DNA from: Paraburkholderia phenoliruptrix
GTDB lineage: Bacteria > Pseudomonadota > Gammaproteobacteria > Burkholderiales > Burkholderiaceae
Assembly: GCF_019511605.1 (NCBI RefSeq)
Contig: NZ_JAEUAV010000001.1
Coordinates: 372,001-436,000 of the forward strand
Reading direction: 5' to 3'
DNA length: 64,000 nt
Both the position numbers and the translations under genes were made by a program. Every line of letters begins with the position of its first letter. The stretch's first letter is position 1. This document shows, in pieces, positions 26,112-35,160 of this stretch. The notes beneath the pieces are model-generated. The model was not told the DNA's origin, searched no databases, and saw nothing but the letters and a program-made list of their open reading frames with translations.

Positions 26112-27440
26112 TCAGGTGTCTGCGTGGCTGGACGTGAAGCTGGTGAACGCGTTGTACGGCGCGTCGATCACTTTGCCGTTGACCATGATGCCGTACGTGT
26201 TGTCGCCGCTATCCAGAACGTAGTACATGACCGACTGGATGTTGTGCGTCTTACGGGCGTTGTAGAACGCGTTGAGTCGGTCGGAAATGTACGTGCCGCG
26301 GTAGCTCTCGGACTTTTCCGGGCCAGTGTTCCACTCCGTGACGATGAGCGGCACGCCATAGCGGGCCTTGCAATAGGTCGCGAGGTCGAAGCCCGGACCA
26401 GCGCCGTCGGTGCCCACGTTGAACAGGTCGCCGTACACTTCGTAGTTGTGCCACGTGGTGATGTCCCAACGCACCTTCGGATAGCCGCCGCTGCCGTCCG
26501 GCTGCATACCATCCCATAGCGCGTCGGCGGCGCCCACGTCTGCGACGCAGAAGTTGATGCCGCACTTTGCGTCCGGCTGCGCCGACTTCACGCCGTCGAT
26601 CATGCCGCGCATGACGCCGCGCATGATGGGCCAGTTATGATTATTGAAGTCGCTCGCCTTCGAGCCCGCAGACGTGAAGTCGACCACGGTTGCGTCCTGG
26701 CGCGTCAGTTCGTTGCCGCATTCGTAGATTGTCACACCGTAGGGCTTCAGCGCGTTGGCGACGGTCGAGCCGACCACGCGGCCGCGATCGTATGCAATGG
26801 ATTCGCTCGCCATGATTCCGCCTGTCTCATAGACGCCCTGATCGATGAGCGCGAGCAGCGTGAGCCCTGCTGACTGAAACGCCTTCGCCAGTTTGATGAC
26901 CGCGTCCAGATCCTTGGGATCGTCGGTCACGCCAACCCGGTAGCTCGTGCAGTTCATGCTCTTCAGGAACGACACGACCTGTTCGGGCGTGTACGTATAG
27001 TCGGCGTGCCCGTTTATGCCAAAGAAGCTTCCCGCAGTCGACGCAACGTCGATCCGTGGATCGCTGCAAGGTAGCCATTGCTCCGCGACGTCCGCGTTCA
27101 CGTAGAACTGACCACCGGTGCCGCAATGCCATATCTTGCCGCCGTACCAGAGCACGAGCGACACGTTATACGTGTTGCCGACGGTCGAACCGTTGCGGTA
27201 GATCACGCCGTTGGCCAGCGTCCAGACGTCGCCATAGCCATCGGTAATGGAAGCGGCCGGGGGCATGGCCGTGCCGCTGGCCGATGCGGCTGCGGAGGTT
27301 ACTTTGGCCACGGGGCTCGCGGATGCCTTTGCGCTCGCACTTGCGCTACCGTCTTCGGAGCCACCGCCACCGCAGGCGCTCAGCAGATAAGTACCGGCCA
27401 GCGCAGTCAGGCCTCCGAGAAATTGTCGTCGTTTAACCAT
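26112..27440 (-). CDS. Tat-type lipoprotein glycoside hydrolase-like protein, one N-terminal module
   Basis: A 442-residue exported lipoprotein. The signal is twin-arginine style (VKRRQFLGG) with lipobox LLSAC (Cys23), then a Gly/Ser/Ala-rich linker to about residue 58. One module at about 59-130 runs PPAASITDGYGDVWTL ... YRNGSTVGNTYNVSLVLWYGG ... GTGGQFY ... WLPCSDPRI. The catalytic TIM-barrel part (about 135-442) has Glu244 in ECGNELTR and Glu369 in VTEWNTGPEK, the expected acid/base and nucleophile of clan A hydrolases. The nearest relative in view is the gene at 52043, which has two such modules. Likely target is the EPS or another surface polysaccharide; the GH family is uncertain. Confidence 0.82.
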   Translation of the reverse strand: MVKRRQFLGGLTALAGTYLLSACGGGGSEDGSASASAKASASPVAKVTSAAASASGTAMPPAASITDGYGDVWTLANGVIYRNGSTVGNTYNVSLVLWYGGKIWHCGTGGQFYVNADVAEQWLPCSDPRIDVASTAGSFFGINGHADYTYTPEQVVSFLKSMNCTSYRVGVTDDPKDLDAVIKLAKAFQSAGLTLLALIDQGVYETGGIMASESIAYDRGRVVGSTVANALKPYGVTIYECGNELTRQDATVVDFTSAGSKASDFNNHNWPIMRGVMRGMIDGVKSAQPDAKCGINFCVADVGAADALWDGMQPDGSGGYPKVRWDITTWHNYEVYGDLFNVGTDGAGPGFDLATYCKARYGVPLIVTEWNTGPEKSESYRGTYISDRLNAFYNARKTHNIQSVMYYVLDSGDNTYGIMVNGKVIDAPYNAFTSFTSSHADT

Positions 27441-28652
27441 GATTGTTTTTCCACTGTCGAGAAAATTCTCGATAAAAAATCAAAAGATTAGTTTTCGGTT
27501 CAAAATAGAACCGCGTTTCTTCGGAACAAGCTCGTTGTTAATTCGTTGTACTTATTGATGCACAATTGCACATTGCACCCTTCGCAATTCAATAGGTGCG
27601 GTCACATTGCCGGAGACAACGTGGAATGACCGGGTGGCGGCAGGGAATGCTCCGCCCATCGCGATGCGCTCGACGCCGCGATACGTGATGAACTTCTGGA
27701 AAGACGTTGGGCAAACTGCTGCCGCCGCAACCCGTTGCTGCGCGAACGTTGGCAGGAACCTGGAGCCGATCGCTGATCGGGAAAAACTGGTTCGACCTGT
27801 GTCGCAACGGGGTAAATCGTACCCGCTAATGCAGCGTGGGTCACATGGAAATTAGTACTTTTCGGCCAAAAAGCATGATTCTTTCCGAGAACTTCGCGTA
27901 ACGCAAAAATTCCTGCTTTCTGACGATGATCGGAAGATTAGATGGACTTACCCTCTGGCCATCCGGCCCTAATGTCAAATTCTTCAGGGCCCGATGTTTG
28001 GAGTAATTATTTCTCGTCACCAATGAGACGAGTTAGAGAGGAGGAAAAAACACCCATCATCAGACGAAACCACCGGAGAACGCGGCGAATGCGTGGTCTG
28101 AGATGGATGGAATTTTCCTTAGGATATCTTCATACGAAATATCCTTTCTCGTGGTTAACTCTATCTCTCTCGCGGCAGCGCCCTGCTTGCGCCGACGGCC
28201 ACACGGTAGGCCCGACGGCTTTCTGCGCTCCGGAATGATCGCCCCGATGCGCTCGTTTTCGACAGTACTCACCCGGAACAGACCGGACGGCGCACAGCAC
28301 GAGTATTTTCTCAGGCGATTTTGGTTTAGCGACGCGGCCCTTCAAAATGCGGCCGTATTATTAATTCCCCGAGAGCATTGGATTATCAAGGCGAACCCAA
28401 GTGGCCTTTTCTCTTTCTGGCAAAAATAAAAATGCGTATTTAGAAACGCCGCGCGCCACTACGCATCACGCGAAAAAGCAATAGCTACGCAAAATAATCG
28501 CGACGAGGCAGGCTATTCGCAAATTCCAAGCGCGCGACAGTCGCCTGCGATACCCTACGATACGTGCGTCAGCACACAGCCGGCTCTACGCCGCATTGCT
28601 AATGTCGGTCACGGCGTGTCGAGCAAATCTCCAAGGAATGATCTATTCTTGA
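27441..28652. other. 1.2-kb AT-richer gap without a confident gene
   Basis: This stretch is visibly richer in A and T than its surroundings, especially at 27441-27560 and 28330-28520. It lies between divergent starts at 27440 and 28653. Contents seen: the inverted repeat at 27457-27472 in the hydrolase leader and AGGATAT-N11-ATATCCT at 28121-28145. A 70-codon minus-strand frame at 28060-28272 begins with GTG but has no ribosome binding site, and no frame looks like a known family. It could be a regulatory region or the remains of transferred DNA. Confidence 0.6.
27457..27472. promoter_or_regulatory. Inverted repeat in leader of hydrolase gene
   Basis: TCGAGAA-AA-TTCTCGA lies 17-32 bases upstream of the ATG at 27440 and is followed (plus strand) by TAAAAAATC. 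It could be an operator or a small hairpin covering the ribosome binding region. No regulator can be assigned. Confidence 0.4.
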
Positions 28653-29711
28653 ATGGCAGTCAGCCACCGATTACCTTGGTTTATCTACCCTACTCTTAAT
28701 CGAATAGTGTCCACAAGACGAGGTTGCACGCGCGGTTTTGGCCCGCTGCTGACTCTTCTATCCGTTGCTCTTGCCTGCGCGGCTCCGTACGCGAAGGCAC
28801 AGGAGTTCTCGCTGCTGGCCGGCCCGCTTGTTAGCGGCGGCGAGAATACGTACTCATGGAGTGGCACCTATCGCGAAGGTTTGGGACGCTTCGCGGCGTG
28901 GAGCTTTTCATGGCTCAACGAGGGGCATCCGCCCGGCCACCATCGTGACGGGCAGGCCCTGCAAGCGTGGGGACGCCAGCCCTTATGGGACGATCGGCTC
29001 GAACTCTCGGCAGGAGCCGGTCCATACCGATACTTCGATACCACCGTGGCAAGCGCCGGAGGCGATTATTCGAACACACACGGTTGGGGCGTCGTGGGAA
29101 GCGTGCGGGCCGCCTATTATTTCGATCGACGCTGGATCGGCATTGCGCAACTGAACCACGTCCATGCGTTCGGCGGCCCGAACACAACCGCACTCATGTT
29201 CGGCGTTGGTTATCAACTGGAAGTGTCGAACGAGCGCGGCCCGCGCGAGCGGCCCCTGCCGCGTGCATCGAACGTCACGAACAACGAGCTGACTGTGATG
29301 TTGGGCAAGACGATTCTCAACAGCAACGAGTCAGAGTCGGCCAAGGCAGTGAGCCTCGAATACCGGCGCGGGCTGTGGCGCTATGTCGACGTGAGCGCGT
29401 CTTACCTTCACGAAGGCGGGCACATGCAATCGCGCCGCGACGGCCTTGCGGCACAACTGTGGGCGACGCGCGCATTTTTCGACGACAGCCTGACCTTATC
29501 GGCTGGCATTGGTCCCTATGTGGCGATCAATCAGACCGACCAACTCCCGCAAGACCGCATGGGCGACGGCCGCGTTTCCGGACTCTTCGCGGTATCGGCA
29601 AGCTATCGCTTTGGCTCCCGCTGGCTCGCCCGCGTTACGTGGAATCGCGTAGTAACGCGCTACGACCGCGACACGGACGTGATAGAAGGCGGAATCGGCG
29701 TGCGGTTCTAG
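28653..29711 (+). CDS. Outer-membrane beta-barrel protein with internal duplication
   Basis: I do not recognise a named family. The 352-residue protein has an N-terminal signal (GPLLTLLSVALACAAPYAKA, cleavage about residue 49) and ends GIGVRF, the terminal Phe typical of outer-membrane barrels. Two halves align: the first has YREGLGRFAAWSFSWLNEGH, RDGQALQAWGRQPLWDDRLE and LSAGAGPYRYF; the second has YRRGLWRYVDVSASYLHEGG, RDGLAAQLWATRAFFDDSLT and LSAGIGPYVAI. Both halves then show SVRAAYYFDRRWIGIAQLNHV and SASYRFGSRWLARVTWNRVV. The gene is monocistronic. The start is uncertain (a GTG lies at 28707) because no ribosome binding site is well placed. A role in polysaccharide or lipid handling is only context. 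Confidence 0.75.
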   Translation: MAVSHRLPWFIYPTLNRIVSTRRGCTRGFGPLLTLLSVALACAAPYAKAQEFSLLAGPLVSGGENTYSWSGTYREGLGRFAAWSFSWLNEGHPPGHHRDGQALQAWGRQPLWDDRLELSAGAGPYRYFDTTVASAGGDYSNTHGWGVVGSVRAAYYFDRRWIGIAQLNHVHAFGGPNTTALMFGVGYQLEVSNERGPRERPLPRASNVTNNELTVMLGKTILNSNESESAKAVSLEYRRGLWRYVDVSASYLHEGGHMQSRRDGLAAQLWATRAFFDDSLTLSAGIGPYVAINQTDQLPQDRMGDGRVSGLFAVSASYRFGSRWLARVTWNRVVTRYDRDTDVIEGGIGVRF

Positions 29712-29731
29712 AGGGCGTGCTGGTGTTGTGA

Positions 29732-29749
29732 TTGCCCGCGAGCGGGCAA
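29732..29749. terminator. Hairpin between barrel gene and cyoD
   Basis: TTGCCCGCGAGCGGGCAA is an 18-bp inverted repeat (arms TTGCCCGC and GCGGGCAA, two bases between) in the 76-bp gap between two convergent genes. There is no U tract; it is a likely bidirectional terminator. Confidence 0.5.
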
Positions 29750-29787
29750 CCGGTTGGCAGCAGTAGCTCGCCCTCTTGCAAACGTTG

Positions 29788-30120
29788 TTAACGGGACATC
29801 ATGTTCATGCTGACGTTATGCATGACCCACACCGTGCCGCCAATCAAAAAGAGCGCGGCCAATGCAGTGTAAGCGAGCGCCATGACATTCCAGCGTTGCC
29901 CGGCCGACATGTCGATGTGCAGGAAGAACACGAGGTGCACGACAATCTGCACGAAGGCGAGAACGGACAAGGCGATCATTGCGGTCTGCGCGGGAAGCGC
30001 GCCGCGCATGACCAGCCAGAACGCCGCCGCGGTCAGCACGACCGAGAGCACGAAGCCGCAGACATAGCCGCCTGTGCTGCCGTGTCCCGACTCCGCGGAA
30101 AGTGATTGCATGTGAGCCAT
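29788..30120 (-). CDS. cyoD: Cytochrome bo3 ubiquinol oxidase subunit IV
   Basis: Small membrane subunit that helps assemble the bo3 quinol oxidase. The ATG at 30120 shares one base with the stop of cyoC, so the upstream in-frame extension is rejected; the product has 110 residues. Three membrane helices are seen: GGYVCGFVLSVVLTAAAFWL, AQTAMIALSVLAFVQIVVHL and NVMALAYTALAALFLIGGTV. VFFLHID follows the second, matching the family. It is the last gene of cyoABCD; no cyoE (heme O synthase) follows in this window. Confidence 0.95.
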   Translation of the reverse strand: MAHMQSLSAESGHGSTGGYVCGFVLSVVLTAAAFWLVMRGALPAQTAMIALSVLAFVQIVVHLVFFLHIDMSAGQRWNVMALAYTALAALFLIGGTVWVMHNVSMNMMSR

Positions 30121-30728
30121 TACAGCACGCTCCCGAGATAAACGAACGAGAAAACGCAAATCCAGACAATGTCGAGGAAATGCCAGAAGAGACTCAGGCA
30201 CGCGAGGCGCGTGAGCTCGCGCTCCGACAACTTGGGAGCACGCACCACCTGAACCGCCAGCACGGCCATCCACACCAGTCCCACGGTGACGTGCAGCCCG
30301 TGCGTACCCACCAGGGTGAAGAACGCCGACAGGAACGCGCTGCGGCCGGGCCCGGCGCCTTCTGCAATCAGATGCGAGAATTCGCGCATTTCCAGCACCA
30401 GAAACGCGAGCCCAAGTGCGAACGTAACGGCGAGCCAGCCGAGCACCGCTGCTGATTTGCCGCGCCTTGCGGCCAGCATGGCGAAACCATACGTAATACT
30501 GCTCAGCAGCAGTGCAGCCGTTTCCACCGCGACACCGCCGATGTCGAACAGCTCCTTACCCGAAGGGCCGCCCGCGAACTGATTCGACATCACCGCGAAT
30601 ACCGCGAAGAGCGAGGCGAACAGCACGCAGTCGGTCATCAGATACAGCCAGAAGCCGAACACCGTGTCCGACGAACCGTGATTGCCGTGCCCGCCGTCGA
30701 GCGGAACGGAAAGTGTTTTGTGCGACAT
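30120..30728 (-). CDS. cyoC: Cytochrome bo3 ubiquinol oxidase subunit III
   Basis: A 202-residue membrane subunit with five helices, homologous to the core of cytochrome c oxidase subunit III. Family segments are FGFWLYLMTDCVLFASLFAVF (region about 24-44), GPSGKELFDIGGVAVETAALL, and near the C terminus LVGTHGLHVTVGLVWM and WHFLDIVWICVFSFVYL. It lies 3 bp below cyoB and overlaps the cyoD start by one base. Confidence 0.96.
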   Translation of the reverse strand: MSHKTLSVPLDGGHGNHGSSDTVFGFWLYLMTDCVLFASLFAVFAVMSNQFAGGPSGKELFDIGGVAVETAALLLSSITYGFAMLAARRGKSAAVLGWLAVTFALGLAFLVLEMREFSHLIAEGAGPGRSAFLSAFFTLVGTHGLHVTVGLVWMAVLAVQVVRAPKLSERELTRLACLSLFWHFLDIVWICVFSFVYLGSVL

Positions 30729-30731
30729 CGA

Positions 30732-32738
30732 TCAGGCCTCCACCGCTTCCAGTTCGCGGTTGTTCACCGCAGCGGCCGCAGGACCGCGCTTACTTTCGAT
30801 TTCCCGCACGGTATCGGCGGAAATGTAATAGCCGTCGTTATTGCCGAAGCTGCGCGCAATCAGCGTGGCCGCGATAGCGAGGAGCGCCGCGACGGCCAGC
30901 CACGTGATGTGCCAGACACCGGCAAATCCAAGCGCGAGGCTGAACACGCCAATGAAGAGACCCGCGCTGGTATTCGACGGCATGTGAATGTCGCTATACG
31001 CCGGCGCTTTGGCCTCGGTCCTTGCGGTTTCTTTCATGTACGCATATGCGTCGAGCTCATGCACCGTCGGAATGATTGCGAAGTTGTAGGCCGGCGGCGG
31101 CGACGAGGTCGCCCACTCGAGCGTGCGGCCGTCCCACGGGTCGCCGGTCACGTCCCGATACTGCGGTTTGTTGCGGTTGACCACGCTGACCCATACCTGC
31201 GCCACCTGGAACACCACGCCGAGCGCGATCAACGCGACACCGCATGCCGCCGCAATCAGCCACGGATGCCACGCCGGATTGTCATAGTGGTTCAGGCGCC
31301 GCGTCATACCCATGAAGCCGAGCACGTAGAGCGGCATGAACGAAGCATAGAAGCCCACGAACCAGCACCAGAACGCGCACTTGCCGAGCTTTTCATTGAG
31401 CTTGAAACCGAATGCCTTCGGGAACCAGTAGTGGAACCCTGCGAGATAGCCGAACACCACACCGCCAATGATCGCGTTATGGAAATGCGCAATCAGGAAG
31501 AGGCTGTTGTGCAGCACGAAGTCGGCGCCGGGAATTGCCATCATCACACCGGTCATGCCGCCAATCGTGAAGGTGATCATGAAGCCGATCGTCCACAGAA
31601 CGGGCGCGGAAAATTCAAGGCGTCCGCGATAGATCGTGAACAGCCAGTTGAATATCTTCACGCCTGTGGGAATGGCAATGACCATTGTCATGATGCCGAA
31701 AAACGCGTTGACGTCCGCACCCGATCCCATCGTGAAGAAGTGATGCAGCCAGACGAGGAATGCCAGCACCATGATCGCGCAGGTTGCATAAACCATGGTC
31801 CGGTAACCGAACAGCGGCTTCTTCGAGAACGTTGCAATCACTTCCGAATAGATGCCGAACGCCGGCAGCACGAGGATGTACACCTCCGGATGCCCCCACG
31901 CCCAGATCAGGTTCAGATAGAGCATCGCGTTGCCGCCCGCTTCATTCGTGAAGAAATGCATGCCCATGTAACGGTCGAGGCCGAGCAGCGCAAGCGCCAC
32001 CGTCAGGATCGGGAACGTGGCCATGATCAGCACGTTCGAGCAGAGCGCGGTCCACGTGAACACGGGCATTTTCATCAGCGTCATGCCGGGCGCGCGCATG
32101 CGCACGATGGTCACGAAGAAGTTGATTGCAGTTATCAGCGTGCCGACGCCGGACAACTGCAGGCTCCATATGTAGTAGTCGACGCCGACGCCCGGACTGA
32201 ACTGCAACTCCGAGAGCGGCGGATACGCGAGCCAGCCGACCTGTGCAAATTCGCCGATCACGAGCGACAGATTCATGAGAATCGCGCTGATCGCGGTCAT
32301 CCAGAAACTGAGCGAGTTCAGGAACGGGAACGCGACGTCGCGCGCGCCGATCTGCAACGGCACCACCAGGTTGAACAAGCCGACCATCAACGCCATGGCC
32401 ATGAAGAAGATCATGATGACGCCGTGCGCCGTGAAGATCTGGTCGTAATGGTGCGGCGGCAGATAGCCCGGCGAGTGGTATGCGAGCGCGAGTTGCAGGC
32501 GCATCATCACCGCATCGACGAAGCCGCGCACCAGCATCAGCACTGCAACGACGATATACATCACGCCAATCTTCTTGTGGTCCACGCTTGTGAGCCACTC
32601 GTGCCACAGCCACTTCCATTTATGAAGCCGCGTTAGTGTGGCCACCACGGCCAGCACCATGACCAGCATGAGCGCGCCCGCCCCCATGATGATGGGCTGA
32701 TCGAACGGGATCGCGGAGAGTGTCAGATTTCCGAGCAT
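30732..32738 (-). CDS. cyoB: Cytochrome bo3 ubiquinol oxidase subunit I
   Basis: Catalytic subunit of the proton-pumping quinol oxidase, 668 residues with about 15 membrane helices. It holds low-spin heme b, heme o3 and CuB. The ligand motifs are visible: [16 protein letters not shown] (low-spin heme His), [17 protein letters not shown] (CuB His and the cross-linked Tyr four residues on), HHFFTMG (two CuB His) and HFHNAIIGG (heme o3 and heme b His). The gene is 3 bp below cyoA. Cells use this enzyme when oxygen is plentiful. Confidence 0.98.
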   Translation of the reverse strand: MLGNLTLSAIPFDQPIIMGAGALMLVMVLAVVATLTRLHKWKWLWHEWLTSVDHKKIGVMYIVVAVLMLVRGFVDAVMMRLQLALAYHSPGYLPPHHYDQIFTAHGVIMIFFMAMALMVGLFNLVVPLQIGARDVAFPFLNSLSFWMTAISAILMNLSLVIGEFAQVGWLAYPPLSELQFSPGVGVDYYIWSLQLSGVGTLITAINFFVTIVRMRAPGMTLMKMPVFTWTALCSNVLIMATFPILTVALALLGLDRYMGMHFFTNEAGGNAMLYLNLIWAWGHPEVYILVLPAFGIYSEVIATFSKKPLFGYRTMVYATCAIMVLAFLVWLHHFFTMGSGADVNAFFGIMTMVIAIPTGVKIFNWLFTIYRGRLEFSAPVLWTIGFMITFTIGGMTGVMMAIPGADFVLHNSLFLIAHFHNAIIGGVVFGYLAGFHYWFPKAFGFKLNEKLGKCAFWCWFVGFYASFMPLYVLGFMGMTRRLNHYDNPAWHPWLIAAACGVALIALGVVFQVAQVWVSVVNRNKPQYRDVTGDPWDGRTLEWATSSPPPAYNFAIIPTVHELDAYAYMKETARTEAKAPAYSDIHMPSNTSAGLFIGVFSLALGFAGVWHITWLAVAALLAIAATLIARSFGNNDGYYISADTVREIESKRGPAAAAVNNRELEAVEA

Positions 32739-32741
32739 GTG

Positions 32742-33632
32742 CTAACCCTTTGTACGGCAATTGCTGTTCTGCAGATCAAGGACATTGCCGTTGTTGTACT
32801 TCGCAATAACGTTGTTGAAGAGCTTGGAATCGACCGACGAGAAATAGCCGACCGGCTCCTTCTCGCTCGGTTGCGCCACGGAGTTGTACGCGTTCATATC
32901 CAGCCGGCGCGGCGAAGCCTTGACTTTCTCGACCCACGCATCGAATTGCGCAGGTGTGACGGCGAGCGCGCGGAACTTCATGTCCGAGAAGCCCTTGCCG
33001 CTGTAGTTGGCGGAGATGCCGGCGTAGTCGCCCGCATGGTCGGCGATCAGATGCAATTGCGTCTGCATGCCCGCCATTGCATAGATCTGGCTTCCCAATT
33101 GCGGAATGAAGAACGAGTTCATCACGGAATCGGACGTGATCCGGAAGTCCACCGGCGTGCCCACCGGGAACGCAAGCTGGTTGACCGAGGCCACGCCGAG
33201 CTCCGGGTAGATGAAGAGCCACTTCCAGTCCAGCGCCACGACCTCGACCTTGATTGGCTTGACCGCCGACTGGATCGGCCGGTAAGGGTCCAGCTCGTGC
33301 GTGGTGTTCCAGGTCAGGATGCCGAGGAACAGAATGATGAGCGTGGGTACGGTCCACACCACTGTTTCTATCGCGGTGGAATGCGCCCACTTGGGGGCGT
33401 ATGTCGCGTTGCGATTGCCTGCGCGGTAACGCCACGCGAACACGAGGACCATGATGATCACCGGCACGACGACTATCAGCATGGCCATGGTCGCCGTACT
33501 GATCAGCGACTTCTCCGCCATGCCCACGCTGCCCTTGGGATCCAGCACCTCGAGGTTGCTGCATCCCGAAAGACATGCAACGAGCCCCGCCCCCAAAGGT
33601 ATCAACACCCGTTCAAAGGTCTTATTCACCAT
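32742..33632 (-). CDS. cyoA: Cytochrome bo3 ubiquinol oxidase subunit II
   Basis: A 296-residue lipoprotein subunit: signal ending LVACLSGC (Cys24), two membrane helices (about 45-65 and 90-110) and a periplasmic cupredoxin domain. The cupredoxin part has [20 protein letters not shown], then [24 protein letters not shown]. The Cys and His set that would bind CuA in cytochrome c oxidases is absent, as expected for a quinol oxidase. It is the first gene of the operon; the gap above (33633-33930) should hold its promoter. Confidence 0.97.
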   Translation of the reverse strand: MVNKTFERVLIPLGAGLVACLSGCSNLEVLDPKGSVGMAEKSLISTATMAMLIVVVPVIIMVLVFAWRYRAGNRNATYAPKWAHSTAIETVVWTVPTLIILFLGILTWNTTHELDPYRPIQSAVKPIKVEVVALDWKWLFIYPELGVASVNQLAFPVGTPVDFRITSDSVMNSFFIPQLGSQIYAMAGMQTQLHLIADHAGDYAGISANYSGKGFSDMKFRALAVTPAQFDAWVEKVKASPRRLDMNAYNSVAQPSEKEPVGYFSSVDSKLFNNVIAKYNNGNVLDLQNSNCRTKG

Positions 33633-33930
33633 ATCTGCCTGATTTCCATGGACCGGTCTGAAACGCTACACAATGTTCTTGCCATGAAGACCAGACCACT
33701 ACTTCATGCGCTGTCGGATTTTAAAAGCGCAAGCCGATCTGAAATATGATCCTGGACAAGCTAAGTGCAATCGCAACGCGCAAGGCGCGCGCGATGACCG
33801 CAGCCGGCGTGGACAGAGAAAAGCCGCGACGTCCGGGACGGCGCGGCCTGACTGAAGATGTCGTGAGGTAACGACCGCGCGCCCGTGACGGGCACGCGGC
33901 GCGGTTCGCTAAGCGATGGCCGGACTCAGC
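33633..33930. other. Intergenic region between cyoA and lacI-type gene
   Basis: About 300 bp, with the cyo promoter expected near its left end and the end of the LacI-type gene at its right. A GC-rich inverted structure (GCCC-GTGAC-GGGC with CGCG extensions, 33876-33898) lies just below the LacI stop and may end that transcript. No gene is seen. Confidence 0.55.
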
Positions 33931-34998
33931 CTACGTGGTGCCACGCTGCACGATCTCGAAGCCCACGTCGGTCACCTTGTTCTGCGCCGATCCGGCGATC
34001 CGGTCGAGCAGGCATCGCGCCGCCGTGAGCCCGATGCGGGTGCCGTCGACGCGTACGGAAGTGAGTTGCGGCGTGGTCTCGGTGGCGAACTCCAGGTCGC
34101 CGAATCCGCAGATCGCGAGTTGCGACGGCACGCTGAGCCGCAATTGCCGCGCCGCGCTCAAGGCGCCTATCGCGAGCAGGTCCGAGCCGCAAAACACCGC
34201 GTCCAGATCTGCGGCCTCGTCGAGCAAACGCGGCAGTGCCGACTTGCCGAGCGCCACCGAACTCGGCGGCGCGACGAGCACTTCAGGAATCTCGTCGATG
34301 CCCGCCTGCGCGAGGCGCTCGCGAAAACCGCGGCGGCGCGCGAGCGCGCGCTGGTCGTTGGCGGACACAAGGCCGGGCTTGCGCACGTTCCTCTGCAGGA
34401 AATGCCCGGCGACCGCGAAGCCGATCTGGTAATGCGAGAAGCCCACCAGCATGTCGATGGGCTGATCCGTCATGTCCCAGGTCTCGACAATCGGAATGCC
34501 GACGTTTGCGAGCCGCTCACGCAGCGAGTCCGTGTGGGCGACGCCCGTCAGCAGCACGCCTTCGGGACGCCGGCTGAGCACTGCGTCGAGTAAGGTCTCT
34601 TCGCTCGAATCGTCGTAGCCGCTCAACGCGAGCAACACTTGGTAACCGGCGCGCGACATGGTCTCGCTGAACACCTGGATGGTTTCCGAAAACAGCGAGT
34701 GGGCGATGGTCGGCACGATTGCCGCGATGAGCCGCGAGCGCGACGACGACAGACCGCCCGCGAGCCGGTTCGGCACATAGCCGAGTTTCTGCACGACCTG
34801 CCGCACGCGTTCGAGCGTCTCCGGCGCCACCGTCTCCGGGCTGTTGAACACGCGTGACACCGTGATCGGCGCGACGCCCGCCTGCGCGGCGACGTCCGTG
34901 ATGCGCAAGCCTTTGGGCCCGCCGCGCAGGCGCCGCGCGGGCGACACCGCGTCAGGCGCAGCGGCGCTGGCGGTGGCGGGCGGTTCTTTATTCGGCAT
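33931..34998 (-). CDS. LacI-family transcriptional regulator (GntR-like)
   Basis: A 355-residue sugar- or sugar-acid-responsive repressor. After a 30-residue Ala/Pro-rich lead the HTH is LRITDVAAQAGVAPITVSRVFN (about 31-52) with the hinge helix LGYVPNRLAGGLSSSRS (about 72-88). The periplasmic-binding-type ligand domain follows, with IAAIVPTIAHSLFSETIQ and LDAVFCGSDLLAIGAL. The last strand gives GFGDLEFATETTPQLTSVRVDG, typical of GntR-like members. It probably binds the two palindromes at 39122 and 39186 that control the dehydratase; the match is inferred from site type and neighbourhood. Confidence 0.92.
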   Translation of the reverse strand: MPNKEPPATASAAAPDAVSPARRLRGGPKGLRITDVAAQAGVAPITVSRVFNSPETVAPETLERVRQVVQKLGYVPNRLAGGLSSSRSRLIAAIVPTIAHSLFSETIQVFSETMSRAGYQVLLALSGYDDSSEETLLDAVLSRRPEGVLLTGVAHTDSLRERLANVGIPIVETWDMTDQPIDMLVGFSHYQIGFAVAGHFLQRNVRKPGLVSANDQRALARRRGFRERLAQAGIDEIPEVLVAPPSSVALGKSALPRLLDEAADLDAVFCGSDLLAIGALSAARQLRLSVPSQLAICGFGDLEFATETTPQLTSVRVDGTRIGLTAARCLLDRIAGSAQNKVTDVGFEIVQRGTT

Positions 34999-35160
34999 GA
35001 TCGCGGACAGAGGAAGTTAGATCGCTCGCGTATTGTAAACCGCACGACGTCACGCCAAACGGCACCCGGCTACCCCAAAGCGCACCGGGCAGGTCCCAAC
35101 GTGCGCCACACCGCACACCCCTCAGACCATCGCGCGATATGACGCAGCGGCTCACGCATC

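Noticed and set aside
28060..28272. Possible 70-codon gene in the AT-rich gap (minus strand)
   Set aside because: GTG start without a ribosome binding site, no similarity I can recognise, and an inverted repeat inside it; support is too weak.
30678..32636. A 652-codon open frame on the plus strand
   Set aside because: It lies fully antisense to cyoB, whose heme and copper motifs are complete; the product is a His/Arg/Glu-rich shadow typical of high-GC codon third positions.
32739..33749. A 336-codon open frame on the plus strand
   Set aside because: Antisense to cyoA, with a basic, low-complexity product and no recognisable domain.
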